A stretch of DNA of 64,000 nt from CAG-177 sp964587915 (GCA_964587915.1 CAZPMK010000001.1:1-64000); one strand, 5' to 3'; numbered from the stretch's first letter, positions 33,145 to 42,219 are shown. Notes: generated from the letters alone by a model not told the origin. A program made the numbers and translations.

Positions 33145-33190
33145 CCCGCTCTGTCGAGAGGTAAAAGCCTCGACAGGGCGGGTTGCTTAT
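33145..33190 (+). terminator. Terminator of the ilvE-vor operon
   Basis: A stem of about 15 bp with one G-U pair (CCCGCTCTGTCGAG from 33145 with CTCGACAGGGCGGG to 33182) is followed by TTGCTTAT, a weak T-tract. It lies 17 bases after the gamma-subunit stop and may act in both directions, since the GNAT gene converges on it. Confidence 0.7.
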
Positions 33191-33228
33191 CGGATATTAA
33201 AGATTTCTCCAATATACTTTAACTTCGG

Positions 33229-33708
33229 TTATAAATTCTTAATATATCTGACATCACAGGCAAAATGGGCGGTTTTTACGGGCGGCTCATAAATTCTTTT
33301 AAATCCGTATTTCTCATAAAATTTCTGTGCCGCTATCATGTTGTCAAGTGTTTCAAGGTAGCATTTATCATAATATTTTGCCGCATATTCAAGGGCGATA
33401 TCCATGAGCTTATGAGAAACTCCCGTGCCTCTTGCCTGCGGCAGACAGTACATTTTTTGCAATTCGCAAATGCCGTCGGCTGAGTCGAGAGCACCTATCC
33501 CGACGCCGCCGACGATTTTTTTATCGTCGCTTTCGGCAACCCAATATTTGCTTTTGTCGCTGCCGTATATTTCCGAAAACCTGCATAAATCAGGGTCTTC
33601 CCATGCTGTACCGGCATGGTTTGCACCGAATTCAATAAGACAGGCTCTGATTACGGCTTCTACCGCAGAGTCATCATCTTTTTGTATTTCTCTTATGGTA
33701 TATTCCAT
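33229..33708 (-). CDS. GNAT family N-acetyltransferase
   Basis: The 159-residue enzyme has the GNAT fold: motif A LQKMYCLPQARGTGVSHKLM (acetyl-CoA-binding QxRGTG at about 91-96) and motif B LETLDNMIAAQKFYEKYGFKR near the C-terminus. It moves an acetyl group from acetyl-CoA to an amine; the acceptor is unknown. It lies upstream of mgtE on the map but downstream of it in transcription, 32 bases after the mgtE stop. Confidence 0.88.
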   Translation of the reverse strand: MEYTIREIQKDDDSAVEAVIRACLIEFGANHAGTAWEDPDLCRFSEIYGSDKSKYWVAESDDKKIVGGVGIGALDSADGICELQKMYCLPQARGTGVSHKLMDIALEYAAKYYDKCYLETLDNMIAAQKFYEKYGFKRIYEPPVKTAHFACDVRYIKNL

Positions 33709-33740
33709 TTTTACCTCCGCAACGGCTCGGCATTAAGGGG

Positions 33741-35096
33741 TCAGAGCAGAAATGCTTTTGCAAGTCCGAAATAAATAACAAGGGTGATAATGTCAACAAG
33801 GGTTGCTATCAGCGGTCCTGCCATGAGTGCAGGGTCGAGCTTTACGAGCTTTGCGAAAATCGGCAATGAGCAGCCGATGAGCTTTGCAACGACTATTGCA
33901 CAGAACATTGCAAGCGATACGACAAGAAAAACGTCAAATGTGCCGTCACAGAAAAGGTACATTCGCAGTATATTTGCCGCTCCGAGAACGGCACCGCAGA
34001 CCATTGCAACGCGAAGCTCTTTGAATACTATTTTGAAGTAATCCTTTATTTCGATTTCTCCGACTGCAAGTCCTCTGATTATCAGCGTTGATACCTGACT
34101 TCCGGCATTGCCGCCCGTTCCCATGAGCATGGGCATTGAAGCGGTGAGAGCAACAAAGCCGGCAAGGAGAGTTTCATATCCCTCGATTATCTTTCCGGTA
34201 AAGGTTCCGGATATCATCAAAATGAGGAGCCAGAGAATACGGTTTTTTGCGAGCTTGAATACGCCCGTTTTGAGATATTCGTCATCGGAGGGGGCAAGGA
34301 GAGCCATCTTTTCAAAGTCCTCGGTGGTCTCTTCTTCAATGACGTCAACGATATCGTCAACCGTGATGATGCCCACAAGCCGATTTTCGTTATCCACGAC
34401 GGGAACGCTCAAAAGGTCGTACTTTTTAACAACGTCAACAACAACCTCTCGGTCGTCGAGCGTGTTTACGGAGATGAGCTGCTTGTCATCCTCCATTATA
34501 TCGCCCACAAGGGTGTTTTCATCGCACAAAAGTAAAGAGACCAGGGGGACGCTTCCGAGAAGACGGCGTTCTCTGTCGGTACAGTAGCAGGTGTAGACGG
34601 TTTCTTTGTCTACGCCTGTTTTTCTTATTTGCTCGATAGCCTGTGCGGCGGTGAAATTCGTGTGGAGCTGTACCATTTCTATGGTCATAATGCTGCCGGC
34701 ACAGTCCTCGGGATAATTCAAAAAGCGATTTATCAGCTTGCGTGTTTCGGGGTCGGAGTGAGCGAGAACTCTCGTTACAACATTTGCGGGCATTTCTTCA
34801 AGGAAATCTACCGTATCGTCAAGGAACATTTCATTGAGCAAGCGTTCAAGCTCGGCATCGTTTATTCGTTTTATAAGATCCGTTTGCGAATCGGGCTCAA
34901 GATAGGCGAATACCTCGGCGGATAAATCCTTGGGAAGAATGCGATATACGAACAGCTTGTCGGCAATGTCGAGCTCCTCCATTATGGTGGCAATGTCAAC
35001 CTCGTTCATTTCAACAAGAATGTCACGCAAAGCGGAAATTTCGCCCTTTACGATCAGCTTTTTGATGCTTCTTATCATAAGCTCGTTTGTTTCCAT
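33741..35096 (-). CDS. mgtE: MgtE magnesium transporter
   Basis: The 451-residue protein has the MgtE N-domain (LVEMNEVDIATIMEEL, EYLEPDSQTD-like superhelix), a CBS pair (about 135-255, with TVDDIVDVIEEETTEDF linking to the membrane part) and a C-terminal five-helix channel with TASMPMLMGTGGNAGSQ and the Mg-selective end DPALMAGPLIATLVDIITL. It imports Mg2+, and the N and CBS domains close the pore when cytosolic Mg2+ is high. I start at METNELM behind AAAGGAGACGG, not at the longer upstream frame. No M-box riboswitch was found in its 5' region. Confidence 0.95.
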   Translation of the reverse strand: METNELMIRSIKKLIVKGEISALRDILVEMNEVDIATIMEELDIADKLFVYRILPKDLSAEVFAYLEPDSQTDLIKRINDAELERLLNEMFLDDTVDFLEEMPANVVTRVLAHSDPETRKLINRFLNYPEDCAGSIMTIEMVQLHTNFTAAQAIEQIRKTGVDKETVYTCYCTDRERRLLGSVPLVSLLLCDENTLVGDIMEDDKQLISVNTLDDREVVVDVVKKYDLLSVPVVDNENRLVGIITVDDIVDVIEEETTEDFEKMALLAPSDDEYLKTGVFKLAKNRILWLLILMISGTFTGKIIEGYETLLAGFVALTASMPMLMGTGGNAGSQVSTLIIRGLAVGEIEIKDYFKIVFKELRVAMVCGAVLGAANILRMYLFCDGTFDVFLVVSLAMFCAIVVAKLIGCSLPIFAKLVKLDPALMAGPLIATLVDIITLVIYFGLAKAFLL

Positions 35097-35304
35097 AAAA
35101 AAACCGTCTCCTTTCTCACCGTTAAGGCTTGCAAAGGCGACGAAAAAACATACAAGCAATGTGAAATTACTTATATTACCGCAGATAAATAACGGCAGAG
35201 CCGCCCATGCAATTAAATTTTATAAAGCATCTACTTCGAGGGTTGGGAATATCGGAGCTGCCCATTATTTTCACCACGACTTTCAAAAAATTTTTTACTA
35301 CTCC

Positions 35305-35333
35305 ATGTTACACCCAAAAACGCTTCAAGTCAA
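35305..35333 (-). promoter_or_regulatory. Promoter of mgtE
   Basis: On the minus strand TTGACT (35333-35328), a 17-base spacer and TAACAT (35310-35305) fit a sigma-A promoter. It gives a leader of about 200 bases before the mgtE start. The leader holds no riboswitch or hairpin that I recognise. Confidence 0.7.
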
Positions 35334-35537
35334 GTGAAATCGCAAAAAAATCCGTAAAAATTAAATATTCGTAAAAATCGGCGAAAAATCGAGCTATAGG
35401 GGGAAAATCGAGCGAAAACGAGAGATTTTTCATTATAATATCGGTTATCGGAGAACGGAACGGTAAGCTGTTCGGGTTTGGAAAAGCGGCGGTTTGCACT
35501 TAGGTTGAGAGGAAAACCCTCTCGGAAAGGAGACCCA
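35334..35537 (+). other. Leader region of the phage head cassette
   Basis: These 200 bases precede the small terminase gene. A good -10 element, TATAAT at about 35434-35439, has no clear -35 at 17 bases. A short hairpin (GAGAGG, AAAA, CCCTCTC at about 35507-35523) stands directly before the ribosome site GGAAAGGAGACCC. The hairpin could mask or expose the site. No repressor gene, operator repeat or attachment site is visible. Confidence 0.35.
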
Positions 35538-36014
35538 ATGAAGAAAATGACCGAAAAAGAGGCTCTGTTCTGTGCTTATGCGGCAGAGGGAGCCGACCCG
35601 AGGGGCTGTGCCGCAAGAGCGGGCTTTACGGTGCGTCCCTCACACGCGGCGGCAAAGCTGCTTGCAAGAGACGATATCCGCACTCGCATAAAACAGCTTC
35701 AGGAGGAACGGCGTGCCTGCTCTCAGGCTGAAAGCGGACTGCGAAAGCTCGCATTCGGCTCAACGGCAGATGCGTTCAAGCTGTTGTTTGCGTCGGAGGA
35801 AATGACTGCCGAGGATATCGAAAAGCTCGACCTTTTCAATGTTTCCGACATCAAGCGACCCAAGGGCGGCGGACTTGAAATCAAATTTTTCGACCGCTTA
35901 AAGGCTCTTGAAAGGCTTGCGGAGCTTAACGGCTCGGGAGGAGGAACGCAGAGCGGCTTCGTTGATGCACTTCTCGAGGGGGCAAGGCTTCTCGGCGGGG
36001 AGGCAGACGCTTGA
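35538..36014 (+). CDS. Phage terminase small subunit
   Basis: The 158-residue protein resembles terminase_2-type small subunits: an N-terminal helical DNA-binding part (MTEKEALFCAYAAEGADPRGCAARAGF), the repeated-helix middle (LLARDDIRTRIKQLQEERRA) and a C-terminal oligomer part. It binds the packaging site and guides the large subunit. I start at MKKMTEK behind AAAGGAGACCC. Its end overlaps the large-subunit gene by 4 bases. Composition is like the host chromosome, unlike the AT-rich island. Confidence 0.8.
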   Translation: MKKMTEKEALFCAYAAEGADPRGCAARAGFTVRPSHAAAKLLARDDIRTRIKQLQEERRACSQAESGLRKLAFGSTADAFKLLFASEEMTAEDIEKLDLFNVSDIKRPKGGGLEIKFFDRLKALERLAELNGSGGGTQSGFVDALLEGARLLGGEADA

Positions 36015-37273
36015 AGAAGCAGGAATTTGTGCCCTTTTCCGCAAAGCAGACCGCCGTTTTGTGCTGGTGGGTAAAGGGGAGCCCGTACGCTTCAAGGGAT
36101 GCCATAATCTGTGACGGTGCGGTTCGTTCGGGAAAAACACTTTGCACCTCCGTTTCGTTCGTTGCGTGGGCATTTTCGGCATTCGACGAGCGTTCCTTTG
36201 CGTTGTGCGGAAAAACCATAGCATCCCTGAGAAGGAATGTCATCACCTCTTTGCTTCCCGCACTTCGTGAGCTGGGTTTTGAGTGCGTTGAAAAGTACAC
36301 GAGAAATCTTGTTGAGATATCCTACGGCGGCAGAATGAACCGTTTTTATCTTTTCGGCGGCAAGGATGAAGGCTCGGCGGCACTCATTCAGGGAATGACC
36401 CTTGCGGGCGTGCTTCTTGACGAGGTTACGCTGATGCCCCGTTCCTTTGTTGAACAGGCACTTGCACGTTGCTCCGTGGACGGCTCAAAGCTGTGGTTCA
36501 ATTGCAATCCCGAGCACCCGATGCATTGGTTCCATGAGGAGTGGATAAAGAAAAGCAAGGAGAAAAACTGCCTCTATCTCCACTTTACCATGCGTGACAA
36601 CCCCTCTCTCACGCCGTCGATAATCGCAAGATATGAAAAGCTGTACTCGGGAGCGTTTTACGATCGCTTCGTGCTCGGCAAATGGGTGGCGGCACAGGGC
36701 AGCGTGTATCCGATGTTCTCACAGACCGACCATGTTGTAAAGCCGCCCGACAGCTTTGAAAAATACTATGTTTCCTGCGATTACGGCACGGTCAATCCGT
36801 CCTCATTCGGACTTTGGGGAAAGAGGGGCGAGGTGTGGTACAGAATCAAGGAATACTACTTTGATTCACGCACCGTCGGAGAGCAACGCACGGACAGCGA
36901 GCACTATGCGGCACTTCTTGAGCTTGTCGGAGCAAGGCGTGTTGAGGCGGTTATAGTCGATCCGTCGGCGGCGAGCTTTATCGAGTGTATAAGGCGTGAC
37001 GGGCGGTTCACCGTTATTCCTGCAAAAAATGACGTTCTTGACGGTATTCGGCGGGTCTCCGACTGTCTGAAAAACGGCAGTATACTTTTTTCTCCCGAGT
37101 GCCGTGATACGATAAGGGAATTCGGACTTTATCGTTGGGAGGAAAATTCCGCAAAGGATGCGGTACGCAAGGAAAACGATCATGCAATGGACGATATCCG
37201 ATATTTCGTATCCACGGTGATAAACGAGGATGCGAATGACGGCTTTTTCGCCCTTGCGGCAAGGAGGTGTTGA
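36011..37273 (+). CDS. Phage terminase large subunit (PBSX type)
   Basis: The 420-residue packaging motor has a Walker A-like motif GAVRSGKTL (about 34-42), Walker B GVLLDEVTLMP (about 131-141), the coupling segment WFNCNPEHPMHWF, and a C-terminal RNase-H-like nuclease with DYGTVNPSSFG and IVDPSAASF acidic residues. All catalytic residues expected of the family appear present, so it should be active. It shares a 7-base overlap with the portal gene. Confidence 0.93.
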   Translation: MKKQEFVPFSAKQTAVLCWWVKGSPYASRDAIICDGAVRSGKTLCTSVSFVAWAFSAFDERSFALCGKTIASLRRNVITSLLPALRELGFECVEKYTRNLVEISYGGRMNRFYLFGGKDEGSAALIQGMTLAGVLLDEVTLMPRSFVEQALARCSVDGSKLWFNCNPEHPMHWFHEEWIKKSKEKNCLYLHFTMRDNPSLTPSIIARYEKLYSGAFYDRFVLGKWVAAQGSVYPMFSQTDHVVKPPDSFEKYYVSCDYGTVNPSSFGLWGKRGEVWYRIKEYYFDSRTVGEQRTDSEHYAALLELVGARRVEAVIVDPSAASFIECIRRDGRFTVIPAKNDVLDGIRRVSDCLKNGSILFSPECRDTIREFGLYRWEENSAKDAVRKENDHAMDDIRYFVSTVINEDANDGFFALAARRC

Positions 37274-38409
37274 AATTAGGCATTTTTAAGAACAGGAGGA
37301 CGCAGAGGATATCCGCTCCCGTGCTCCAAAGCAGAAACAGGCGTGTTTTCGGTATGCTCGACGATTACGTTCCTCTCGGCATACCGCAGATAAAGCTCTA
37401 CTATGCACTCAGAGAGGCGGTTCCCGTGATAGATGCGGCGGTGTTCAAGATAGTAAGGCTCACGGGCGGTTTTAATGTTGAATGCACCGACCCGTCGGCA
37501 CAGCGTGAAATACGGCGTTTCATTGAGGATGTTCCCGTCGGCGGAAACCGAATGGGGCTTAATTCCTTTGTTTCAAGCTATCTCGAACAGCTCATAACCT
37601 GCGGCACGGCGGTGGGCGAGATAATCACGGATACACAGGGAACGCCGAGAGCGTTGTTTAATTCGCCGCTTGATGATATCACGCTCAAACGGAGCCGAAA
37701 CGGGGTGGATATCGACATTTTCACAGGCTCCGGCACCGAGCTTCAACGGGTACCCCGTCCGGAAATGTGTCTGCTCAGCGTGCTTGACCCCGACCCCGGA
37801 GCGTTGACGGGAAATTCCATGCTCAAAGGGCTTCCGTTCGTCAGCTCGATACTGCTCAAAATATTTGAGAGTATCGGTGCAAATTGGGAGAGAGTGGGTA
37901 ATCTGCGTTTTGCCGTTACCTACAATCCGAAAAACGATGCCGTTGACCGTGCCTACGCCAAGGACAGAGCCTTGCAGGTTGCCAAGGAATGGGGCGAGGC
38001 GATGCAGAGCGGAGGAGAAATCCGAGATTTTGTTGCCGTGGGTGACGTACAGATAAAGGTCATCGGTGCGGACAACCAGATACTTGACAGCGAGGTTCCC
38101 GTTCGACAGCTTCTCGAACAGATAGTTGCGAAAACGGGTTTGCCGCCGTTCATGCTCGGTCTTTCATGGTCAAGCACGGAGAGAATGTCATCTCAGCAGG
38201 CGGATGCGTTGACGAGCGAGCTTGAAGCGTACAGAAGAATACTCACTCCCGTGATAAGAAAAATATGCACGGTTTTTCTCAGGAGCAAGGGCTATATCTG
38301 CGACCCGCAGGTAGTATGGGATGATATCACGCTTCAGGATGAGGTTGAGGAGAGCAAGGCGGCACTTTACAGAGCACAGGCACAAAAAATACTAAACGGA
38401 GGCGAATAA
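37267..38409 (+). CDS. Phage portal protein
   Basis: The 380-residue protein has the order of an HK97/SPP1-like portal: an N-terminal wing, a central stem region, PDPGALTGNSMLKGLPFVS-type motif, and LPPFMLGLSWSSTERMSSQQ with a following helix as seen in portal families. It forms the dodecameric ring through which DNA enters the head. The likely start is the GTG at 37267 or TTG at 37270, both very close to AAGGAGG at 37261-37267, so the exact start is unsure. Confidence 0.85.
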   Translation: MLKLGIFKNRRTQRISAPVLQSRNRRVFGMLDDYVPLGIPQIKLYYALREAVPVIDAAVFKIVRLTGGFNVECTDPSAQREIRRFIEDVPVGGNRMGLNSFVSSYLEQLITCGTAVGEIITDTQGTPRALFNSPLDDITLKRSRNGVDIDIFTGSGTELQRVPRPEMCLLSVLDPDPGALTGNSMLKGLPFVSSILLKIFESIGANWERVGNLRFAVTYNPKNDAVDRAYAKDRALQVAKEWGEAMQSGGEIRDFVAVGDVQIKVIGADNQILDSEVPVRQLLEQIVAKTGLPPFMLGLSWSSTERMSSQQADALTSELEAYRRILTPVIRKICTVFLRSKGYICDPQVVWDDITLQDEVEESKAALYRAQAQKILNGGE

Positions 38410-39276
38410 ATGGAAAGCAACATTCAGGAAAAGCTGCCCGATAAGGAGCTGGAGCTTATAGGCAGCTTTGCAAGAAAAAAGCTCACACGGGAGGAGCTGT
38501 ATACTTTTTCGCTCATTCTCTGCGACAACGAGATAGACAGAGACAACGAAAAATTCACCATTCCCGCACTTAAAACGCTTGCGGAGCTTTTTGTCGGCAA
38601 GAGCGGTATATTTGACCACAATATGAGCGGAAAGGACCAGACGGCAAGGATATATTCTGCCTGCGTTGTGAGCGATCCCGTAAAGAAAACGGCGGACGGT
38701 GAGCCTTACACCTACATTCAGGCAAAGGCGTACATGGTTCGTACCGAGAAAAACAAGGACTTGATTGCCGAAATTGATGCGGGAATCAAGAAAGAGACGA
38801 GCGTTGGCTGCTGTGTGAGGAGCATAAGCTGTTCAATATGCGGAAAGAACATAAAGACCGAGGGCTGTGAGCATCAAAAGGGCAAGCAATATAACGGCAA
38901 GCTCTGCTGTTATCTGCTCTCCGAGCCTGCGGATGCTTACGAATGGTCTTTCGTGGCGGTACCGGCACAGCGTAATGCAGGAGTCATAAAGTCGTTCGAT
39001 ACGGGCAAAAAGAGCATCACTCAGCAAGAGCTTGCACGCTTTGCCGAGGAATATCGTGAGGAGCTTCGTGAGGAGATAGTCAAGAGTGCCGCAAAGGTGC
39101 TTCCGACAATGACGGGTGAAACGCTTGACAGTATTTGTTCTGCGGTAAATCTGCATACTCTCAAGGATATGAAAGAGGCTTTTGCTTCAAAGGCGGCTGA
39201 AAATCTGCCGCTGATAAGACAGCTTGCTCCCGAAAAGGAGCAAACGACTGCGGAAAATTCCGAATACAAAATTTAA
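38410..39276 (+). CDS. Prohead protease with Cys-rich insert and scaffold tail
   Basis: The 288-residue protein fits a head-maturation protease: GIFDHNMSGKDQTARI (candidate catalytic His, about 72), KKETSVGCCV (candidate Ser) and AYEWSFVAVPAQRNAGV (the family's SxVxxPA end). Between them sits CSICGKNIKTEGCEHQKGK...CC, a likely zinc knuckle. Residues from about 205 on are helical and charged, like the scaffold part that many such proteins carry. It starts at an ATG behind GGAGGCGAATAA directly after the portal stop. Confidence 0.75.
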   Translation: MESNIQEKLPDKELELIGSFARKKLTREELYTFSLILCDNEIDRDNEKFTIPALKTLAELFVGKSGIFDHNMSGKDQTARIYSACVVSDPVKKTADGEPYTYIQAKAYMVRTEKNKDLIAEIDAGIKKETSVGCCVRSISCSICGKNIKTEGCEHQKGKQYNGKLCCYLLSEPADAYEWSFVAVPAQRNAGVIKSFDTGKKSITQQELARFAEEYREELREEIVKSAAKVLPTMTGETLDSICSAVNLHTLKDMKEAFASKAAENLPLIRQLAPEKEQTTAENSEYKI

Positions 39277-39288
39277 GGAGGATAAAAC

Positions 39289-39633
39289 ATGGAATTGTCA
39301 TACAACGGTTTAGATAGGGTTTGTGCCACATTTCTGACAATAACTACGGTAAAGGTGGGACAGCCCGTAATTATTCAAAACAACTTCATGGTGGGACCGA
39401 GCGGAAACGATGCGTATTTTTGCGGTGTTGCCCGTTCCTATGACGGAAAATATGCCTCGGTTCAGTTGAAAGGTGCGGTAACTCTCAGTTACACCGGCAA
39501 CGCTCCCTCCACCGGCTACACCAAGCTCGCCGCGGACGGAAAGGGCGGCGTTAAAGGCGGTGTCTCAAATGCCAGAGAATTTCTGGTTTTCGGCGTTGAC
39601 GAAACCGCAAAGACCGTTACCTTTATGCTTTAA
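39289..39633 (+). CDS. Probable capsid decoration protein
   Basis: The 114-residue protein is beta-rich and Gly-rich (VGQPVIIQNNFMVGPSGNDA, GVARSYDGKYASVQLKGAV, ending VDETAKTVTFML). Its place between protease and major capsid genes and its size match small head decoration or DUF2190-like proteins. It has no Cys pair beyond C11 and C45, no signal and no membrane helix. The family call is by position and style only. Confidence 0.55.
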   Translation: MELSYNGLDRVCATFLTITTVKVGQPVIIQNNFMVGPSGNDAYFCGVARSYDGKYASVQLKGAVTLSYTGNAPSTGYTKLAADGKGGVKGGVSNAREFLVFGVDETAKTVTFML

Positions 39634-39650
39634 TCGAAAGGAGAAATATA

Positions 39651-40655
39651 ATGTCAGCATTTGATAACATAAAGCTCGAAAAGGGGCTTTACTCATCGGG
39701 AAATTTCACAAAGTCACTTGAAAGCCTTGACCCGAGCGAAAATTACAAAGGTACTCCGCTTGAGGGTCTTGATGCATATCAGCGTCAGCTCAAACGCTTC
39801 GGTATCAAGGTAGGCGGTTCGGGAAGCGATATCGTTGATAAATTTTTCTCAACCGCAGACAGTGCGGTGCTTTTCCCCGAATACGTTTCAAGAGCGGTAA
39901 GACAGGGCGTTGAGCAGGCGGATATTCTTCCCGAGATAGTCGCAACCACCACGGTTTTCAACGGTCACGACTACCGTTCGATTTCTTCCGTTCCCACCGA
40001 TGACGAAAAGGAGCTGAAGATTGTCGGCGAGGGCTCGTTTATTCCCGAAACGAATGTCCGCATGAAGGATAATCTTGTGCGACTTCGCAAGAGAGGCAGA
40101 ACGCTCGTTGCTTCGTATGAGGCAATAAAATATCAGCGTCTTGACCTTTTCACCGTCACTCTCAGACAGATAGGCTCACACATTGCCCGTACTCTGCTTG
40201 CTGATGCTCTCGACGTGCTTCAAAACGGCGACGGCAACGGCAATGCGGCTGAAAAGGTTTCGTGTGCGACCTCGGGAACGCTTGATTATTCCGATCTCAT
40301 CTCATTCTGGAACGGCTTTGACCCCTATGAGCTTAACACCGTGATAGCAAGTCCCGATGTTATGGAGGCAATTCTCAATATGCCCCAATTCAGAGATGCG
40401 GCGGCGGGTCTCAGCTTCCACGGTACGGGAAAGGCGATAACTCCTCTCGGAGCAAAGCTGCTTAAATCCACCGCACTTGACAGCGGAATCCTTGTCGGCT
40501 TGGACAAGTCTGCCGCCCTTGAAATGGTAAAGAGCGGTGACGTGATGACCGAATACGACAAGCTCATTGACAGACAGCTCGAACGTGCGGTAATAAGCTG
40601 TACGGCAGGCTTTGCAAAAATTTTCGACGGAGCATCAAAGGTGCTTTCCGTCTGA
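39651..40655 (+). CDS. Phage major capsid protein
   Basis: The 334-residue protein has the features of an HK97-fold capsid protein: an extended N-arm, VEQADILPEIVATTTVFNGHDYRS, the E-loop region with GEGSFIPETNVRMKD and KRGRTLVASYEAIKYQRLD (spine helix), and an A-domain ending with a long C-terminal helix. Strong AAAGGAGAAATATA ribosome site. Expected position after the decoration gene. It would form the head shell. Confidence 0.85.
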   Translation: MSAFDNIKLEKGLYSSGNFTKSLESLDPSENYKGTPLEGLDAYQRQLKRFGIKVGGSGSDIVDKFFSTADSAVLFPEYVSRAVRQGVEQADILPEIVATTTVFNGHDYRSISSVPTDDEKELKIVGEGSFIPETNVRMKDNLVRLRKRGRTLVASYEAIKYQRLDLFTVTLRQIGSHIARTLLADALDVLQNGDGNGNAAEKVSCATSGTLDYSDLISFWNGFDPYELNTVIASPDVMEAILNMPQFRDAAAGLSFHGTGKAITPLGAKLLKSTALDSGILVGLDKSAALEMVKSGDVMTEYDKLIDRQLERAVISCTAGFAKIFDGASKVLSV

Positions 40656-40668
40656 CGGAGGGATAGCT

Positions 40669-41034
40669 TTGATTGACACGCAGACCGTGCTCAACACGGT
40701 AATTGAGTATTATTCGCCCGATGCTGATGCCGCAGAGCTGCTGCCTCTTTGCGAGGCGGCGTGTCTCGAGCTTTCCGCAATGGTAAAGCCGGAGGCTGAT
40801 GTCAGGGATTTTCGTATCATAAACACGGCGGCGGCATTTGCCTATCAGCGTTTTTGCGTAAAAAGACTTCTCAATGACGGCGGAATGACCTCTTTCAAGG
40901 CGGGCGATGTTTCGGTCAGCGTTTCACGCTCGGAGCTTGCAGAATACGCCAAAAAAGAAAAAAGTGCCGCCCTCGTTGCGGCGGCGCCCCTGCTGAAGGA
41001 TAATGAATTTCATTTCGGGCAGGTGAGGGTATGA
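40669..41034 (+). CDS. Head-tail connector (gp6-like)
   Basis: The 121-residue helical protein (LIDTQTVLNTVIEYYSPDADAAELLPLCEAACLEL, then a segment ending SRSELAEYAKKEK) resembles the adaptor proteins that sit under the portal. I start at the TTG at 40669 because GGAGGGATAGC lies just before it; the longer frame would overlap the capsid gene by 44 bases. Its stop overlaps the next start (ATGA). Confidence 0.6.
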   Translation: MIDTQTVLNTVIEYYSPDADAAELLPLCEAACLELSAMVKPEADVRDFRIINTAAAFAYQRFCVKRLLNDGGMTSFKAGDVSVSVSRSELAEYAKKEKSAALVAAAPLLKDNEFHFGQVRV

Positions 41035-41366
41035 ATCTGCAACCCCTTTTTGAAAGCTACGCTTCATCGGCAAGTCTTATCGGAGCGGACGGTGCGACCC
41101 TTGCACGGACAAAGGCGTTTGTGAGTCCGCTGAGGTACAAGAACAAAATGTATCTGTACGGCGTAAACACCGAGATAGGCTATAATTCGCAGGGACACTA
41201 TCTTTATATAGGCCCGCCGACTCTCGATTTGACCCAAGCACCCGACGGCTCATATATATTCGCAATAGGAAAGAAATTCCGTGTTGACCGTGCCGAAAAA
41301 GTGTTCAAGGGCGACGAGGCGTTCTATATCTGGGCTGTCGTAAGAGAAATCGTCGAGATAGAATAG
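41031..41366 (+). CDS. Head completion / stopper-like protein
   Basis: The 111-residue protein (FESYASSASLIGADGATLARTKAFVSPLRYKNKMYLYG, then a beta-rich part with DRAEKVFKGDEAFYIWAVVREIVE) fits the small head-completion proteins between the connector and tail genes in Siphoviridae-like phages. Evidence is position, size and beta content. No motif decides it. Confidence 0.5.
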   Translation: MNLQPLFESYASSASLIGADGATLARTKAFVSPLRYKNKMYLYGVNTEIGYNSQGHYLYIGPPTLDLTQAPDGSYIFAIGKKFRVDRAEKVFKGDEAFYIWAVVREIVEIE

Positions 41367-41376
41367 GAGGCGGAAA

Positions 41377-42219
41377 ATGAGTGAAATAAGTGCATTGCCC
41401 GCAAGCATCGTTGAATGGCTTGAGAGCAGAGAAGAGCTGAAATACATAAAATTTCTGACCGAATTTCCGCCGATAAAAAAAGCCGTACCGCTCAAGAAAA
41501 CGACCGTTGCGGTAGGCATAAAGGGAATGAACATATCGGATTCTTTCGTGGAAAACGATGAGGGCGTGCTTGTCAAAAACGAGTATTGCCGACAGGCGGA
41601 AATAACGCTGAGGCTTTCGATACACGCACCGTTATCCTCGGGCGGTGCGGCGTGTCATGAGGCGTTTACGGATATCATCGACTGCCTGACCTTCGCTTCC
41701 TCGCTCGACATCATTACCTCGGGCTGTGAAAATATCGTTTCCGACCGTGACACCGATGCCTTTGTGCTCAGTGCATGGCTTACAGTCAATTCGACCATGT
41801 GCCCCGCGGCAACGTCGAGCCTCGATTTTCCGTCATTTATAAGCAAGGAGCTGCTTTGCGGTTCGCATATTAACAATGCGGAAATTCATCTTTCTCCGGA
41901 GCAGCAGGAGAAGCTGGATTCACCGTATGTTCTCGGCTCCTATTTCGGAACGGGCTCAAGCTCGCAGAGTATAAATATCGGCTTTAAGCCGAGCCGTATA
42001 TTCGTTTTCGGAAACGGACTGCCTCCGTTCGCCGCCGATGCCGCTCAGGGCAAGGGCTGGGCAATGTGCGGTATAGCGTTCGGGCAGTTTGCAACCATCG
42101 GTGTGTCGCTGACGGCAAACGGCTTTAGAGTCAGCAATTCGGAGTCACAGTCGGTGCGTTCCTGCTCACCGCTTCTCAACGAATTGGGTACCACCTACGC
42201 TTACGCCGCATTCAGATAA
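41377..42219 (+). CDS. Last gene of the phage cassette: putative tail-terminator-like protein with added domain
   Basis: Residues 1 to about 145 resemble a small tail-completion protein (ISALPASIVEWLESREELKYIKFLTEFPP, then KKTTVAVGIKGMNISDSF). The second half (about 170-280) is Gly/Ser-rich beta structure with FGTGSSSQSINIGFKPSRIFVFG, unlike an ordinary terminator and resembling a surface or receptor-binding module. The join of a completion protein to such a module could explain why no tail genes follow. Behind GGAGGCGGAAA. It is followed by a strong terminator. Confidence 0.45.
   Translation: MSEISALPASIVEWLESREELKYIKFLTEFPPIKKAVPLKKTTVAVGIKGMNISDSFVENDEGVLVKNEYCRQAEITLRLSIHAPLSSGGAACHEAFTDIIDCLTFASSLDIITSGCENIVSDRDTDAFVLSAWLTVNSTMCPAATSSLDFPSFISKELLCGSHINNAEIHLSPEQQEKLDSPYVLGSYFGTGSSSQSINIGFKPSRIFVFGNGLPPFAADAAQGKGWAMCGIAFGQFATIGVSLTANGFRVSNSESQSVRSCSPLLNELGTTYAYAAFR

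Noticed and set aside
35097..35304. M-box (Mg2+) riboswitch before mgtE
   Set aside because: The conserved M-box blocks could not be found in the leader on the minus strand.
35538..42219. Complete prophage
   Set aside because: There is no integrase, repressor, replication, tail, lysis or attachment repeat in or beside the cassette.
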